From: Typha latifolia
Lineage: Eukaryota; Streptophyta; Magnoliopsida; Poales; Typhaceae
DNA length: 64,000 nt
Direction: 5' to 3'
NCBI GenBank assembly: GCA_019914945.1
Contig: CM034110.1
Span: 9,751,808 to 9,815,807, forward strand
The notes beneath the pieces are model-generated. The model had not been told where the DNA came from. It saw only the letters and a program-made list of their open reading frames with translations, and ran no database searches. Positions 12,504 through 27,834 of the stretch are shown here, piece by piece; the stretch's first letter is position 1, and each line of letters begins with the position of its first letter. Position numbers and translations under genes: made by a program.

Positions 12504-13241
12504 ATGGCAGCCAGCATCATCGGCATCCTTGCTCTTCTGGCACTGACTTCACCCCTTGCACTTGCTTCTGATCCTAGTCCTCTCCAAGACTTCTGCGTCG
12601 CTGATGAGATGCCTCAAGGTAATTGATTAAACTGATCACCTTATATTTGGTCCCATAATGCCATTTTTTTTTTGAAGCCATACATGCTAAAATCTTTCTA
12701 TATTCTTGTAGTGTTTGTTAATGGATTTGTCTGCAAAGATCCAAAGTTAGCGAAAGCTGAAGATTTTTTCTACTCTGGCCTTGACAAGCCCGGTGACACG
12801 AACAACAAGTATGGATCTAAAGTGACTTTAGTCGACGTACAGAAGCTCCCGGGGCTGAACACGCTTGGCATCGCAGTGGCACGCCTCGACGTTGCACCGT
12901 TCGGTATAAACCCGCCGCACACTCACCCGCGGGCGACCGAGATCTTGACGGTATTGGAAGGCTCCTTCTACGCCGGGTTCATCACTTCTGATAACAAGCT
13001 TTTCGCGAAGGTCATCAGCAAGGGTGATGTGTTTGTGTTCCCTAAAGGATTGATACACTTTGAGTTCAACTATGGCACTGTGCCTGCCGTCGGCATTGCT
13101 AGTCTCAGCAGCCAGAATCCGGGCTTGATCAGAGTTGCTGATGCGCTCTTTGGATCGAATCCGCGCATTTCTGAAGAAGTTCTTGCAAAAGCTTTTCAGG
13201 TGGACAAAAAGATCATAGACTGGCTCAAGACTAAATTCTAG
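12504..13241 (+). CDS. GLP: germin-like protein, copy 1 (plus strand)
   Basis: A secreted apoplastic cupin; germin-like proteins bind Mn, and some have superoxide dismutase activity and defence roles. Exon 1 at 12504-12618 and exon 2 at 12712-13241 are joined in phase 1 through a Val codon, giving 214 residues. The signal peptide (residues 1-21, hydrophobic, ending ALA) precedes [13 protein letters not shown]. Germin cysteines are in QDFC and GFVCK. Cupin box 1 is HTHPRATE (two His and one Glu metal ligands) and box 2 carries GLIHFEFN. The N-glycosylation sequon found in the sister copies (NAT or NVT before LV) is lost here (GSKVTLV). This is the only plus-strand member of the cluster and the most diverged in sequence. 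Confidence 0.95.
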
Positions 13242-14362
13242 ACAGGATGTTGTTGCAGTAAAAGTATTTAAATTGTGTGTTTAGATTCTTTACTTCATTC
13301 ATTCAATTGTACTGGTTTGAATAAGAACACAAGTATGTTCATGTCTCAATTGATTCAATAGTAAACGTTTTATAATATTCTGTAAAATGACTCTCTTGCT
13401 TGCTAGCTGTGATCGCATATGAGTATTATTTATTATAAGATGAATGTAAAACCCAAGATATTTGTGGCATATTTCCCATCTCGAACTTTATATTTTTGTT
13501 ATTTCAAATCTTGGAAAAGAAAATCCTCGGGACAACTGCCTTGTTCAAGCTACATACTCTTAATTGTCGTTCAACTTAGCCATATACCATCGGAATTCTC
13601 AACTGTATTTATCCTTAGCTACTTTTAATTCTATATTATTATTTCTTTTTCAAGATAAAAAGAGTGTACCATGCAAGCAAGCACCGCGATTACAGTAATC
13701 TCCACCATTTAATTCTACATTTTCAAAGTATAAGACAAAAAATTAATTTAAATATTCATACACTTTTATTATACCCTATTAAATATTAAGTATTAATAAT
13801 GTTTATACTTACATTTAAGGGTCTAGAGAAAGAACATAGTTTTTAGTGCGATCGCTCGGGAATTGAGCGTTGCCTATTTATAAACTCTATAATATTTTGT
13901 AACAGTACTGTTTATGATAATATGTAGCCATTTTCAATATTACATGTAAAAATATGTTATTTAGTAATATAAGAAATTTATTTAATTTTTATATCTATAT
14001 TTCTATCTTGTTTATTTTTATTTGCTACTTAAATGGTGTTATATTTATACGTATTATAACGTATATTTATCTCCAGTCAGTTTAGAGCGAGATAATTTTG
14101 AAATTAAATAATGTGGGACCCACCTACACGTTGAATTCGCCTCCGCAAGGGTGTTGACTATTGACTAATGAACCGCGTAGACTTTCTTTTGGAAAGGAAA
14201 AGGAAGATGCTGAGCTTCAACGAGCTCTCTTGAACACCAACGGACGTGATGTTCTCTATTGACCATTCGTTGTAGCGGGCGGTGGCGATTAACCCTTCTA
14301 GTGAAGAATCCAATCCCTTGGCCAGCACCGCTCGGAGTTCGACATCGGAGAGCGATCGAGAG
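13242..14362. other. intergenic, AT-rich
   Basis: I see nothing beyond the GLP copy 1 3' region and the presumed promoter of the dead zinc-finger gene that follows. Confidence 0.5.
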
Positions 14363-14653
14363 ATGGGTGGGAAGTGTCCGAATAGGACGGTGTGTATTGA
14401 AGAGTTGTTGAAGCTGGCGGAGAAGAAAGAGGCGAAGCCATTGGCGCCGGATGAGGACCTTCCTGGGATGGGGAAGTCCTACTGGCAGGACTTCACTGCG
14501 AGTAAGCTCAAGTTGAAAACTCTTCATTGCCCAATTATCTAATTCAATGGAAAAAGTTGTGGATTTGATGGGTTCTGTTTGTTTCAGTCGGTATTTTGCG
14601 AACGAGGGTGCGAGGGATGAGCACTTCTGGTCGTAGCGACACACAAGAAAACG
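14363..14653 (+). pseudogene. Bud20/ZNF593-type C2H2 zinc-finger protein, pseudogene
   Basis: The intact family protein is a small nuclear zinc-finger protein of 60S ribosome export, starting MGGKCP and carrying EKKEAKPL..DEDLPGMG then CxxCDRYF..RDEHF..KRHKKR. Here MGGKCPNR begins at 14363, but the basic segment that should follow is missing and the sequence jumps to EELLKLAEKKEAKPL and DEDLPGMG. A frameshift near 14485 moves the zinc-finger Cys pair into another frame. Exon 1 ends at 14501 (donor GTAAGC). Exon 2 from 14588 restores DRYFANEGARDEHF across the splice, followed by an in-frame TAG at 14634-14636 and then RHTRKR. The C-terminal exon was not found. Conserved splicing with three kinds of lesion argues for decay in place rather than retroposition. 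Confidence 0.75.
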
Positions 14654-15344
14654 GTGAGAATTTGATAGTTTTTGTTGTTGGATTCTTCATTTCATTGTAA
14701 TTGCTGCAGTGACTTCTTTTTTCTTTGGCTTAGATTATTTTGCTAGTTATATATTGTTAGATATTTCGTAGCTAGTATAGAAGTATGGACTTCAAGACAA
14801 ACTGAAGTCCAAAGTCATAGACATGTGCGAAATCTGTCATCTTTTTCCTGACATCATTAATATTGAAAGGGAAAATATGCGCAAAACCTTATTTTAAGTC
14901 TTTAATGGCATCAACAAAGTCTGGCTTGGTTAAGACTTGTTTTCGTAGTAAGGGGAAATTTTGTTTAAACATGTCGATGTTAAGCTATTTTGATAAATTC
15001 TTCGAGAAGAAAATTTATCTTAGAACAAAGATGATTAGTAAGCTTGCCCAGGTCGATGTTATCAATGTCATCTTGTTTTCCCCTGATAGTTATACCTGCA
15101 ATCAACTGGCCGTGATCCCTTCGATTAGGTTACCTTTCTACTTCTCCATCCCGTAGGAAGATTGGTGGTCTCTGGCATGGTTTAAAGAATCTGCTGAAAA
15201 TGAATCGATTTCGGCCAAGTCTCATCAGTAAACGTACTAGTTTTGGCTTACTACAGTGAGTTTCGGTCCAAAATCTTTCTAATTTGAAGTACCAACAAGC
15301 CAAGAAAACAGGGGTTGGAGCCGAAGAAAGATAGCAATCTTTAA
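14654..15344. other. intergenic
   Basis: No gene is recognised. It separates the dead zinc-finger gene from the duplicated GLP block. Confidence 0.5.
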
Positions 15345-16760
15345 TTATCACAACACATGCATATATTATTTAGTATGAATCACCGCATACAAGTCAATAC
15401 ATATGACACTTTATTTCTACAATATTTGCAACAAGGACAGTACTTTGTTGCGTATTTAGACCAAGAATTACAACAAACAATAATAAGTTAGATGCTAGTT
15501 CTCCACCTAGAACTGAGTTTGGAGCCAGTCTACGGTCTTCTTGTCCAATTGAAAGGCCTTGGCAAGGATATCATCCGAGATTGGCGGGTTCGATCCAAAG
15601 ACGGCATTAGCTATGGTGATCAAGCCAGGATTCTGGCTACTTAGGCCAGAGATGGCCACCGCATTGGCATTCGAAGGATTGAATTGGAAGTGAATGAGAT
15701 TTTCTGGGAAGACAAAGACATCACCCTTGTTGAGAACCTTGCTGAAGAGCTTGTTGTCGGAGGCGACGAAGCCGACGTAGAGGGTGCCTTCGATCACCGT
15801 GAGAAGCTCGGTGGCCCGGGGGTGAGTGTGAGGTGGGTTGAGGCCATAAGGTGCGAAGTCTAAACGAGCTAAGGAGATGCCAAGGGTGTTGAGTCCTGGA
15901 ATTTGCATGGCAGTGACGAGAGTTGCGTTAAAGCCATTCTTGTTCATTGTGTTGCCAGGCTTGTCGAGCCCTTGAAAGTAGAAATCTTCGGCTTTGGCGA
16001 GGTTTGGATTGATGCAAACCAATCCATTTACAAACACTGCAACAAAAGGAAATCCATTACACTAATATCTTAACTATCGATGGAATTAGAAGGAGAATAA
16101 GTGTAAATATAGTACGTACCTTGTGAGTTCTGATCTGCGACACAGAAGTCTTGGAGCTGACTAGGATCAGAGGCAATGGCTTGAGAAGAAACAAGGGCAA
16201 GAAGAGCAAGGAGGAGAATTTTGGCGGCCATATCTTTGATTCTCTATTCTAAATAGCAAGTGGAAGTATTGATGCTCGTTATGGTGTAATGGCTTAAGAG
16301 GAGATAGGTATATATATAGGCTATAGAGGGCAAGGCTTTGAAACAGTCGTACGTGCTAATATTTTGATATGGTCCTAGTTGAAAAGTATTTTGATAGAAC
16401 TACGAATTGATAGCCTATTCCTTGACGTAATTTTTTTTTCCAGGATAGGTTCAGAGTAAAAAGACTAGTTGAAATTTTTCAAAGGGAGCAGTTGAAGACT
16501 TCCAAGTGCTGCAATGAAATAATATTAGAATGCATGAAGTGTGGAATATATGGAGATATATTAAGAGACCTCTTTCCATAATATATAAGAGGAACAATTA
16601 TTCTTTATGATATTATATACCAACGCAAGGAAAAGAAGCAGTCTTTATTGGAAAATTGTTCTAAGGTTTAATTACCAAACACCTGGAAACAGAGGTCACA
16701 GGTGATGCCATACAATTACCAAATAGTCGTACTGAGACTATCCAAATAGCTGGTCCAGGC
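15345..16760. repeat. segmental duplication block A (GLP copy 2 and flanks)
   Basis: The 3' flank, both exons, the intron and about 500 bp of promoter of GLP copy 2 match 19895-21330 almost base for base, in the same orientation. The match fades beyond about 16760 and about 15345. Confidence 0.85.
15507..16231 (-). CDS. GLP: germin-like protein, copy 2
   Basis: A secreted cupin of the germin-like family. Exon 1 at 16231-16120 and exon 2 at 16036-15507 (minus strand) are joined in phase 1, giving 213 residues. The signal peptide [20 protein letters not shown] precedes [13 protein letters not shown]. Metal-ligand box [16 protein letters not shown] and ENLIHFQFN are intact, as are both germin cysteines. 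A probable N-glycosylation site is GFNATLV. A TATA-like stretch lies on the minus strand about 75 bp upstream of the start (near 16310). It is nearly identical to copy 4: the proteins differ only at ISDDIL here against ISDVIL there. It is probably expressed, since reading frame, splice sites and TATA are all intact. Confidence 0.95.
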
Positions 16761-17231
16761 CAATTCCAACGCCAATTAATAGATGCTGTTAGAGAAATAT
16801 TTATTCAAAACACTTTACCTTCATACTTTGCTTATTTTTTAATAGATAATTATTATATGCACGTTTTAAATTATACAAAAATATAAAATAATTTTAACAT
16901 CATTGAGTAAAGTAAAAAGTAGTAAATATTTTTTCTTTCATAAACTAAAATATGTTTTTGAGGCATTAAAAATAAATTGTAAGAATGAATAAGGGTATTG
17001 TAAGCAGTGAATGATAATAATTAAAAAAAAACGCAACGTACGGTGCATTTAATAAATTTCCCTATTATACATTAATCAAGAAAGGACACTTCAGCATTAT
17101 AAAATATAATAATTAAGATAACTCCTATATGCCTGCATGTAGTAGCACTTACACTCCGCCACCTGCTGCTACCTTATTCAAACAAACGTACAATAATTAA
17201 CACACGACTAAAACACCTAACAGATTAACAC
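16232..17231. other. intergenic: GLP copy 2 promoter and GLP copy 3 3' flank
   Basis: The 16232-16760 part is the duplicated promoter. The rest is AT-rich with nothing recognisable. Confidence 0.55.
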
Positions 17232-18044
17232 CTAATAAGCCTTCTTAAACTGAGCCTTGAGCTGCTCAATGATCTCCTTGTCAACTTGGAAGGACTTGGT
17301 CAACACATCGTCGGAGATCGGTGGATTCGAACCGAAGACCGCATCTGCGATCACAATTAGCCCGGGATTCTGGCTACTCAATGCAGCGATGGCAACCGCC
17401 GGCGTCTTGCCAACGTTGAACTGGAAGTGTATAAGCCCCATGGGAAAGATGAAGACGTCTCCTACGTGGAGAGCCTTGAAGAAAAGCTTGTTGTTAGGGT
17501 TGGACGTGACGAAGCCGACGAGGAGGGTGCCTTCGATGACGGTGAGGATCTCGGTGGCGCGAGGGTGAGTGTGGAGGGGGTTGAGGCCGTAGGGGGCGTA
17601 GTCGATGCGCGCGATGGAGATGCCGAGGGTGTTGAGGCCCGGGAGGGCGGCGGCGTTGACGAGGGTGACGTTGGAGCCGACCTTGTTCTCGGTGTTGCCG
17701 GGTTTGTCGAGGCCGGAGAAGAAGAAGTCCTCGGCCTTGGCTAGCTTTGGGTCTTTGCAAACCAATCCATTGATGAACACTGCATGGACATATCTATATT
17801 ATATACGTACGCATGGAGAGAGAATATATAATTTACCTATCTTCTTGGTACATGTATATATATATATATTTGCATCATTTAACTTACACAAAGCTAAGAT
17901 AAAAAAAAAAAAAAAATAGAACTTAGTCATACGTTTAGAGTTCTCGTCTGCGACACAGAAGTCCTGCAAAGGATTAGGATCTGCAGCAAGAGCTTGAGAG
18001 AAAGCCAGAGCAAGAATGGCTAACAGAAGAGCACGAGATGCCAT
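17232..18044 (-). CDS. GLP: germin-like protein, copy 3
   Basis: Exon 1 at 18044-17933 and exon 2 at 17779-17232 join in phase 1 to give 219 residues. The junction codon is CTG (Leu) where the sister genes have GTG (Val). Signal peptide [20 protein letters not shown] precedes [13 protein letters not shown]. Both cysteines, [17 protein letters not shown] and GLIHFQFN are present. There is a two-residue insertion (SNPNNKLF against SDNKLF) and a longer tail ending KKAY. The sequon NVT is present. The first half of exon 2 (17500-17740) is strikingly GC-rich compared with copies 2 and 4, so this gene is an older, separately evolving member. The intron contains a poly-A/T run and a TA repeat. Confidence 0.94.
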
Positions 18045-18409
18045 TCTTAGGATTAACTACAACAAGTGGTTTATTGCGTTGGTGATGATTTTTGTGCTTA
18101 CTAGCAATGCAGATTTATAGTGAGGGAGAGAAGGATTAGGTTACATGGCGTTAGTTAAATGTGTCATTATTCTCCTATTACACTGGAATAGTTTATTAAA
18201 AACTTGGTACGATTTGAACTGTGTCATTTACCTAACTAACCACTCTCTCTTTTAATCAGTCCTTTTTTTCCTCCTCTTTTTATTTCTTTTGCCTTCTTTT
18301 GATCTATAATCTTCCTTGCTCTCAAAGCTAGTACCTATCGTAATTGTCATAAATGTTTTTGGCTAACCACCAAAAAATAATATAAATCTAGTTGTTGATA
18401 TCAACCAGA

Positions 18410-18590
18410 ATATGCTTTAGAAATCCAAGAATCGAACATATATATGCTTATGGCATGTGGGTCGAGATTTGCAATTTTATGCGAGTTTGTCTTAATTGGG
18501 CACACAACCATGATTCATCCCATGGGCCGGACCATTTAGACTTTTAACGCCTAAAATATCATGAACAGGAGAGGAGAGGTGGCTTAGATG
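18410..18590. repeat. GLP-cluster flank repeat (three copies)
   Basis: This 180-bp stretch (phrases such as GATTTGCAATTTTAT, TTTGTCTTAATT and GGGCCGG-CCATTTAGACTT) recurs at about 22310-22500 and, shorter, at about 19590-19680. It marks the edges of repeated tandem duplications in the cluster. Confidence 0.75.
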
Positions 18591-18610
18591 TACCTTTGTT
18601 GTTTGTTTAA

Positions 18611-18780
18611 TTAGACCAAGAATTACAACAAACAATAACTTATAGCTGATAGTTCTCCATCTAAAATTGAGTTTAGAACCAATCTAAGGTCTTTCTGTCA
18701 ATTGCAAAGATTGGACTGGTCAGAGATAGCCACTGCATTGGCGTTCAACAAAAGAATTGAATTGGAGCAAATCCTAATAT
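18611..18780 (-). pseudogene. germin-like protein 3'-end fragment (decayed)
   Basis: On the minus strand this matches the 3' UTR and last coding part of GLP copies 2 and 4. The UTR phrase AGACCAAGAATTACAACAAA is kept, followed by a diverged copy of the C-terminal codons. About 100 bp between the Lys-rich end and the SSQNPG region are deleted, and the piece stops near the IHFQFN codons. No upstream exon exists. It is flanked on its right by copia retrotransposon sequence. Confidence 0.75.
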
Positions 18781-18959
18781 GGTTAACTCGCTGCAGTGGG
18801 TCGTGCAATAGAGGATACCGTTGGTGTAGTGCATCTCTTACTATTACCTACATTACATTGGTTTATTTTATCCTAATCCTTCAACTGATATTTTAGTTGT
18901 TCTTTAAATATCTAAATTTTGATCTTTATCGGTATGTTTACAATAAAGAACCATTGTAA

Positions 18960-19560
18960 TTTTTATTGATTTTGATTTTTCTATTCAAGGCTGCCTCGCA
19001 TGAGAGGAACTGAGTACCGATAAATATGTGAATGAGCTATATGTGTTAAACAAAAGTCATACCATATTACTTACTACTCTTTGAGACATCAGTTTCCTTG
19101 CTTCTTTTGATATATGGTATGCTTGATTAGATTATGCCTCAGATAATGTTCTGCAGCAATTGAATAAAGTCACTAAGATGGATTTTTACTTGTCATCTCT
19201 ATTTTGCTTTCTCCTAAGTTATGTTGAAACTGTTGAATGAAAAAGAGTTATCATATTCCTTTCTCTTCTAACAATAGACAAAGTATAAATTTTTTAGATA
19301 TTATATATTGTGATTTGTGGGGGTCTTTCACTACTATGTTATATTCATTGATGACTACTCTTGTTTCACCTAGTCCTATCTGAAACATAAACATAAATGT
19401 GATTTATGTGACGTCTTTCTTCAGTTTTGAAAATTGGTTGAGAATCAATTACCAAAGCTACGGTGGTACTGAAAAATCATATGCACAAGCATATAACAGA
19501 AACGTCTTGTGCTTAATACTCTGTCCAAAATGAAAGGGTAAAATATATACACAAACATAT
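18960..19560 (+). mobile_element. degenerate Ty1/copia polyprotein fragment (GAG-pre-integrase and integrase)
   Basis: In translation with several stops and frame changes I can read YVNELYVLNKSHT, then a degenerate WHARLGHPS-like motif (WYA-LDYAS) with DNVLQQLNKV, then YYVIFIDDYSCFT and DVFLQF-KLVEN. These are in the order of the copia pre-integrase and integrase core. It is not functional. It sits between the GLP fragment and GLP copy 4, so it entered the duplicated cluster and has since decayed. Confidence 0.75.
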
Positions 19561-19894
19561 AACAGAAACATGATAGATCTAGCATGACTGACCGGCACAT
19601 TTAGATTTTAACACCCAACATGGCAAAATATCCATGAACAAGGGAGGAGAAGGGGCTTAGAATAAATCACAAGTGTACTTAACTAACACCATCATTCTAA
19701 ACTTCTAATCATAAACAACCGGGTGTGATGGATAGAATTGAACCCAGATAAAAGCCCAAACGTAGAACAGGTCCCAACTTGGCTACCAAGTCCCATTCTC
19801 TAAAAAAAGACTAAAACCAAACACAGGGCATCAAAAGCTTATCCAAATTAGAGATCCAGAAAACAGGGGTTAATGCGTGTATCTTTATCAGAAC

Positions 19895-21330
19895 TCATGC
19901 ATATATTATCTTGAATGAATCACAACCGTCCACTCACAAGTCAATACATATGACACTTTATTTCTACAATATTTGCAACAAGGACAGTACTTTGTTGCGT
20001 ATTTAGACCAAGAATTACAACAAACAATAATAGGTTAGATGCTAGTTCTCCACCTAGAACTGAGTTTGGAGCCAGTCGACGGTCTTTTTGTCCAATTGAA
20101 AGGCCTTGGCAAGGATAACATCCGAGATTGGCGGGTTCGATCCAAAGACGGCATTAGCTATGGTGATCAAGCCAGGATTCTGGCTACTTAGGCCAGAGAT
20201 GGCCACTGCATTGGCATTAGAAGGATTGAATTGGAAGTGAATGAGATTTTCTGGGAAGACGAAGACATCACCCTTGTTGAGAACCTTGCTGAAGAGCTTG
20301 TTGTCGGAGGCGACGAAGCCGACGTAGAGGGTGCCTTCGATCACCGTGAGAAGCTCGGTGGCCCGGGGGTGAGTGTGAGGTGGGTTGAGGCCATAAGGTG
20401 CGAAGTCTAAACGAGCTAAGGAGATGCCAAGGGTGTTGAGTCCTGGAATTTGCATGGCAGTGACGAGAGTTGCGTTAAAGCCATTCTTGTTCATTGTGTT
20501 GCCAGGCTTGTCGAGCCCTTGAAAGTAGAAATCTTCGGCTTTGGCGAGGTTTGGATTAATGCAAACCAATCCATTTACAAACACTGCAACAAAAGGAAAT
20601 CCATTACACTAATATCATAACTATCGATAGAATTAGAAGGAGAATAAGTGTATAGTTAGTACGTACCTTGAGAGTTCTGATCCGCGACACAGAAGTCTTG
20701 GAGCTGACTAGGATCAGATGCAATGGCTTGAGAAGAAACAAGGGCGAGAAGAGCAAGGAGGAGAATTTTGGCGGCCATATCTTTGATTCTCTCTTCTAAG
20801 TATCTAGTGGAAGTATTGATATTCGTTATGATGTAATGGCTTAAGAGGAGATGGGTATATATATAAGCTATAGAGGGCAAGGCTTTGAAACAGTCGTACG
20901 TGCTAATATTTTGATATGGTCCTAGTTGAAAAGTACTGTGATTTGTGATACAACTACGAATGCATAGCCTAATCCTTGCTAATGCGATCCAAATGACGTA
21001 ATTTTATTTGACGATAGGATCAAAGTAAAAGAACGAGTTGGAAATTTTCCAAAGGGAGCAGTTGAAGACTTGAAGTGCTGCAATGAAATAATACTAGAAC
21101 GCACAAAGTGTGGAATATAGAGATAGATTAGAGACGTCTTTTCATAATGTGTCTTGCAGGAATATTTCATCGTTATATTATTTATATACCAACGCAAGGG
21201 AAAAGAAGCCATCTTTATGGGCAAATCCATCTAAGATTTAATTACCAAACACCAACTAGGAAACAGAAGTCACACGTGATGTCATACAATTATCAAATAG
21301 TCGTTGAATGCGACTTGGCAAATAGCTGGG
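19895..21330. repeat. segmental duplication block B (GLP copy 4 and flanks)
   Basis: Partner of the block at 15345-16760. Near-identity runs through the 3' flank, coding exons, intron and promoter, with a few small indels in the promoter. Confidence 0.85.
20054..20778 (-). CDS. GLP: germin-like protein, copy 4
   Basis: Exon 1 at 20778-20667 and exon 2 at 20583-20054 join in phase 1 to give 213 residues. The protein is identical to copy 2 except for one residue near the C-terminus (Asp to Val in ISD-ILAKAF). Signal peptide, cysteines, [16 protein letters not shown] and IHFQFN are intact. The promoter, including the TATA-like stretch near 20860, is also duplicated, so both copies are probably expressed in the same pattern. 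Dense tandem arrays of germin-like genes are known in cereals, such as the rice chromosome 8 cluster linked to blast resistance. Similarity to that group is my impression, not a computed result. Confidence 0.95.
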
Positions 21331-21493
21331 CCAGACCAATTCCGATTCATATTAGTGACGTCACTAGAGATTCATGTGGGTTTTGCCAGGTCCAATTTGG
21401 GCCTCAAATTTTATTTTAGGCCCAAATCTGTAAATGCTAATATTTTTGCCTTGGTATAGGTTTTTCGCTTTCCTATTAAGAAAAGCCTGAAGG

Positions 21494-21841
21494 TAGGGGT
21501 GTAAATGAGTCGAGACTAAGCGCGCTCGCTTGTCGATACAAACTAAGCTGAACTTGAACTTGAACTCGAGCTTGAGCCGAGTCAGACCAATAACCAAACT
21601 TAAGACCGAACCGAGCTTATTATTTAAGTCAAGTACTTAGCGTAAGCTACCTAGCCTTAAATTAATCCAACAACTATTCAAGTTGAGCCAACAACTATTT
21701 AATATATATAATATTTATAAATATCATATTTGAGCTGAGTCTATCAAATTGAGCCTAAGTGAGCCATCTCTAGCTTATTCTTGGCTCGAAATTTAAATTA
21801 AGCCCCAAATAAAGATCTGCTTGTCTATTTTGTCACCCTAC
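21494..21841. mobile_element. hAT-like MITE candidate
   Basis: The segment opens TAGGGGTGTAAATGAG and closes with GTCACCCTA, giving short imperfect terminal inverted repeats. The interior has many GAGC/GCTCGA words typical of a common non-autonomous plant hAT group. No clear 8-bp target duplication was seen and there is no coding capacity. Confidence 0.45.
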
Positions 21842-22010
21842 TAATAGGCTAGATATTTTATTCATCCCAATATATGTTTATAGGCTTAATATATTGAAGA
21901 AAGAAGTGAGATATTTTGAATAAGCTCCATTTAGCTTAGACATAAGTAAGATTTTTTTCTTTTAAAAAAAAAAGAGAACTATGTTATAAATTTAAAGGTG
22001 ATAGCGGTAG

Positions 22011-22056
22011 CGACGACGACGACGACCACGACGACGATGATGATGACGATGACGAT
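22011..22056. repeat. GAC/GAT compound microsatellite
   Basis: Tandem GAC units grade into GAT and GAC units. A separate GGAGA pentamer array lies at 22464-22490 within a GLP-flank repeat copy. Confidence 0.85.
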
Positions 22057-26405
<4,349 letters not shown>

Positions 26406-26831
26406 ACCTTGCATTTCTGACCGTTTCTTTTCTCTTAGTTCTGGAGGACGTGGAAGGGTGATTTTGCAATGTTTCTAATAGGAAGACATGCTTTCTATGT
26501 CTTTATGGGTTGTATGAATGCATGATTATGTTGTTTGTGATGCTTCTAGTCCTTAGACTTTGTAACGGTATCTGTTATGTGTAATCAGTTTGGTTGTAAC
26601 TCCCTGCTTTAAGTTTCGTGATCAGTTTGGAAGCGGCTTCTTGTGTTATTTGGTAAGTTTATTTTTTTAGTGGTTTTTAAAGAAAATATTTTGCTCGGGT
26701 GTCTGATAAGTGTACCAGATCTTTGATTTCATTTTTATTGCCGATCATCTCTGTTTGTTAACATTGTTTTATATTGGAAACAAGTTGTTATAATAGTTTA
26801 GTGCTGTTCTATTGCAGTTGTCGTTAAACAA
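26406..26831. other. beta-tubulin 3' region
   Basis: Probably 3' UTR and spacer before tRNA-Asp. Nothing else is seen. Confidence 0.6.
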
Positions 26832-26903
26832 GTCGTTGTAGTATAGTGGTAAGTATTTCCGCCTGTCACGCGGACGACCCGGGTTCGATCCCCGGCAACG
26901 GCG
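26832..26903 (+). tRNA. tRNA-Asp (GTC), copy 1
   Basis: 72 bases. Acceptor arms GTCGTTG and CAACGGC pair, with discriminator G. The anticodon stem TCCGC/GCGGA is perfect around loop CTGTCAC (anticodon GTC). The T-loop GGTTCGATCC and the A-box-like GTATAGTGGTAAG are present. A T run within 15 bases downstream fits Pol III termination. No intron. Confidence 0.96.
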
Positions 26904-27051
26904 ATCAAAATTTTTTCCACACGCTTTGCAATATTAAGAGATCTTCTTTCCGCACATAGTTACTAGGGCAACAGATGAAGGTGACAAATACGATTTAGGT
27001 ACAAGAGTTTATATTGCATCTCTCATTAATGTTGGGCTTTGCTAGTGCGGC

Positions 27052-27819
27052 TAGAGGTTATTATTACATGGGCCGGGCCAGATTCATCAACCTGTTTGCA
27101 AGTGGGTCTGGTTTAAGCAGGACTAGAATATGTCTGTCATGAGAGAGCAGGGTTTAGGGTTGGAGGCCGGGTCGGGCATGGTATTGCTAATGGCAATGGT
27201 GGTGGTATGGCTGGGTCAGGCATTCTATATCTTGTCGTATAACTTCTACCACTATTATCTAAAATAATATATAATTTAAATTTGATTCACCCTCTAACCC
27301 ACCAACAACAAAAACAATCAAGAGAAGAGAACAAAAAGATAACAAGAAGAGCTAAGATCTCATAATGGACTTCAGCCGTGGGGACATTGATTTGGCGCTC
27401 GAAGGTGGCATTGTTGCCATCATCCATCACCTTTTTGCCCTTGGAATATCTCAGTCTCCGCTTCTTGAGATGTTGCAGAATGGAGTAACAAGGAAAACTT
27501 TAAGGAGGAATCAGAATAAAAAAGAATAGGATGAAGGAGATGAAAGAGGAGAGATTACTCTAGAGGTGGCTCAGATTCGTCGTTAGAGACAAGAAGCAAG
27601 CACTTAAGAGAAAGGTGAGAGTTCATTCCCTATCTTCTTCCATGAATTTCTCTAATGAGTCAGTCAGTCCGCTGATTAAGTCTTAGGCTTTCAGGTCGGG
27701 CAAATGAGTGGGCTTCTGAGCCAAGTCGGGCGAGCAAAAAGCTGGCATGTGCCGCCTATTAGTAATCTATGCTCGAGCATGGTTGGGCATGGATGAGTTG
27801 GGCAATATGATCACCTCTA
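27052..27819. mobile_element. possible non-autonomous hAT element
   Basis: It begins TAGAGGTTATTATTACATGG followed by GCCGGGCC and ends GGGCAATATGATCACCTCTA. The ends are inverted (TAGAGGT/ACCTCTA), with GGGC-rich subterminal sequence as in plant hAT-type MITEs. Target duplications are not clear and no transposase is readable. Confidence 0.4.
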
Positions 27820-27834
27820 ACTTGTGTGAAGTAA

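Noticed and set aside
17427..17744. Long open frames on the strand opposite GLP copy 3
   Set aside because: They are by-products of the GC-rich GLP coding strand, with low-complexity Asp/Gly/Val-rich translation and no domain.
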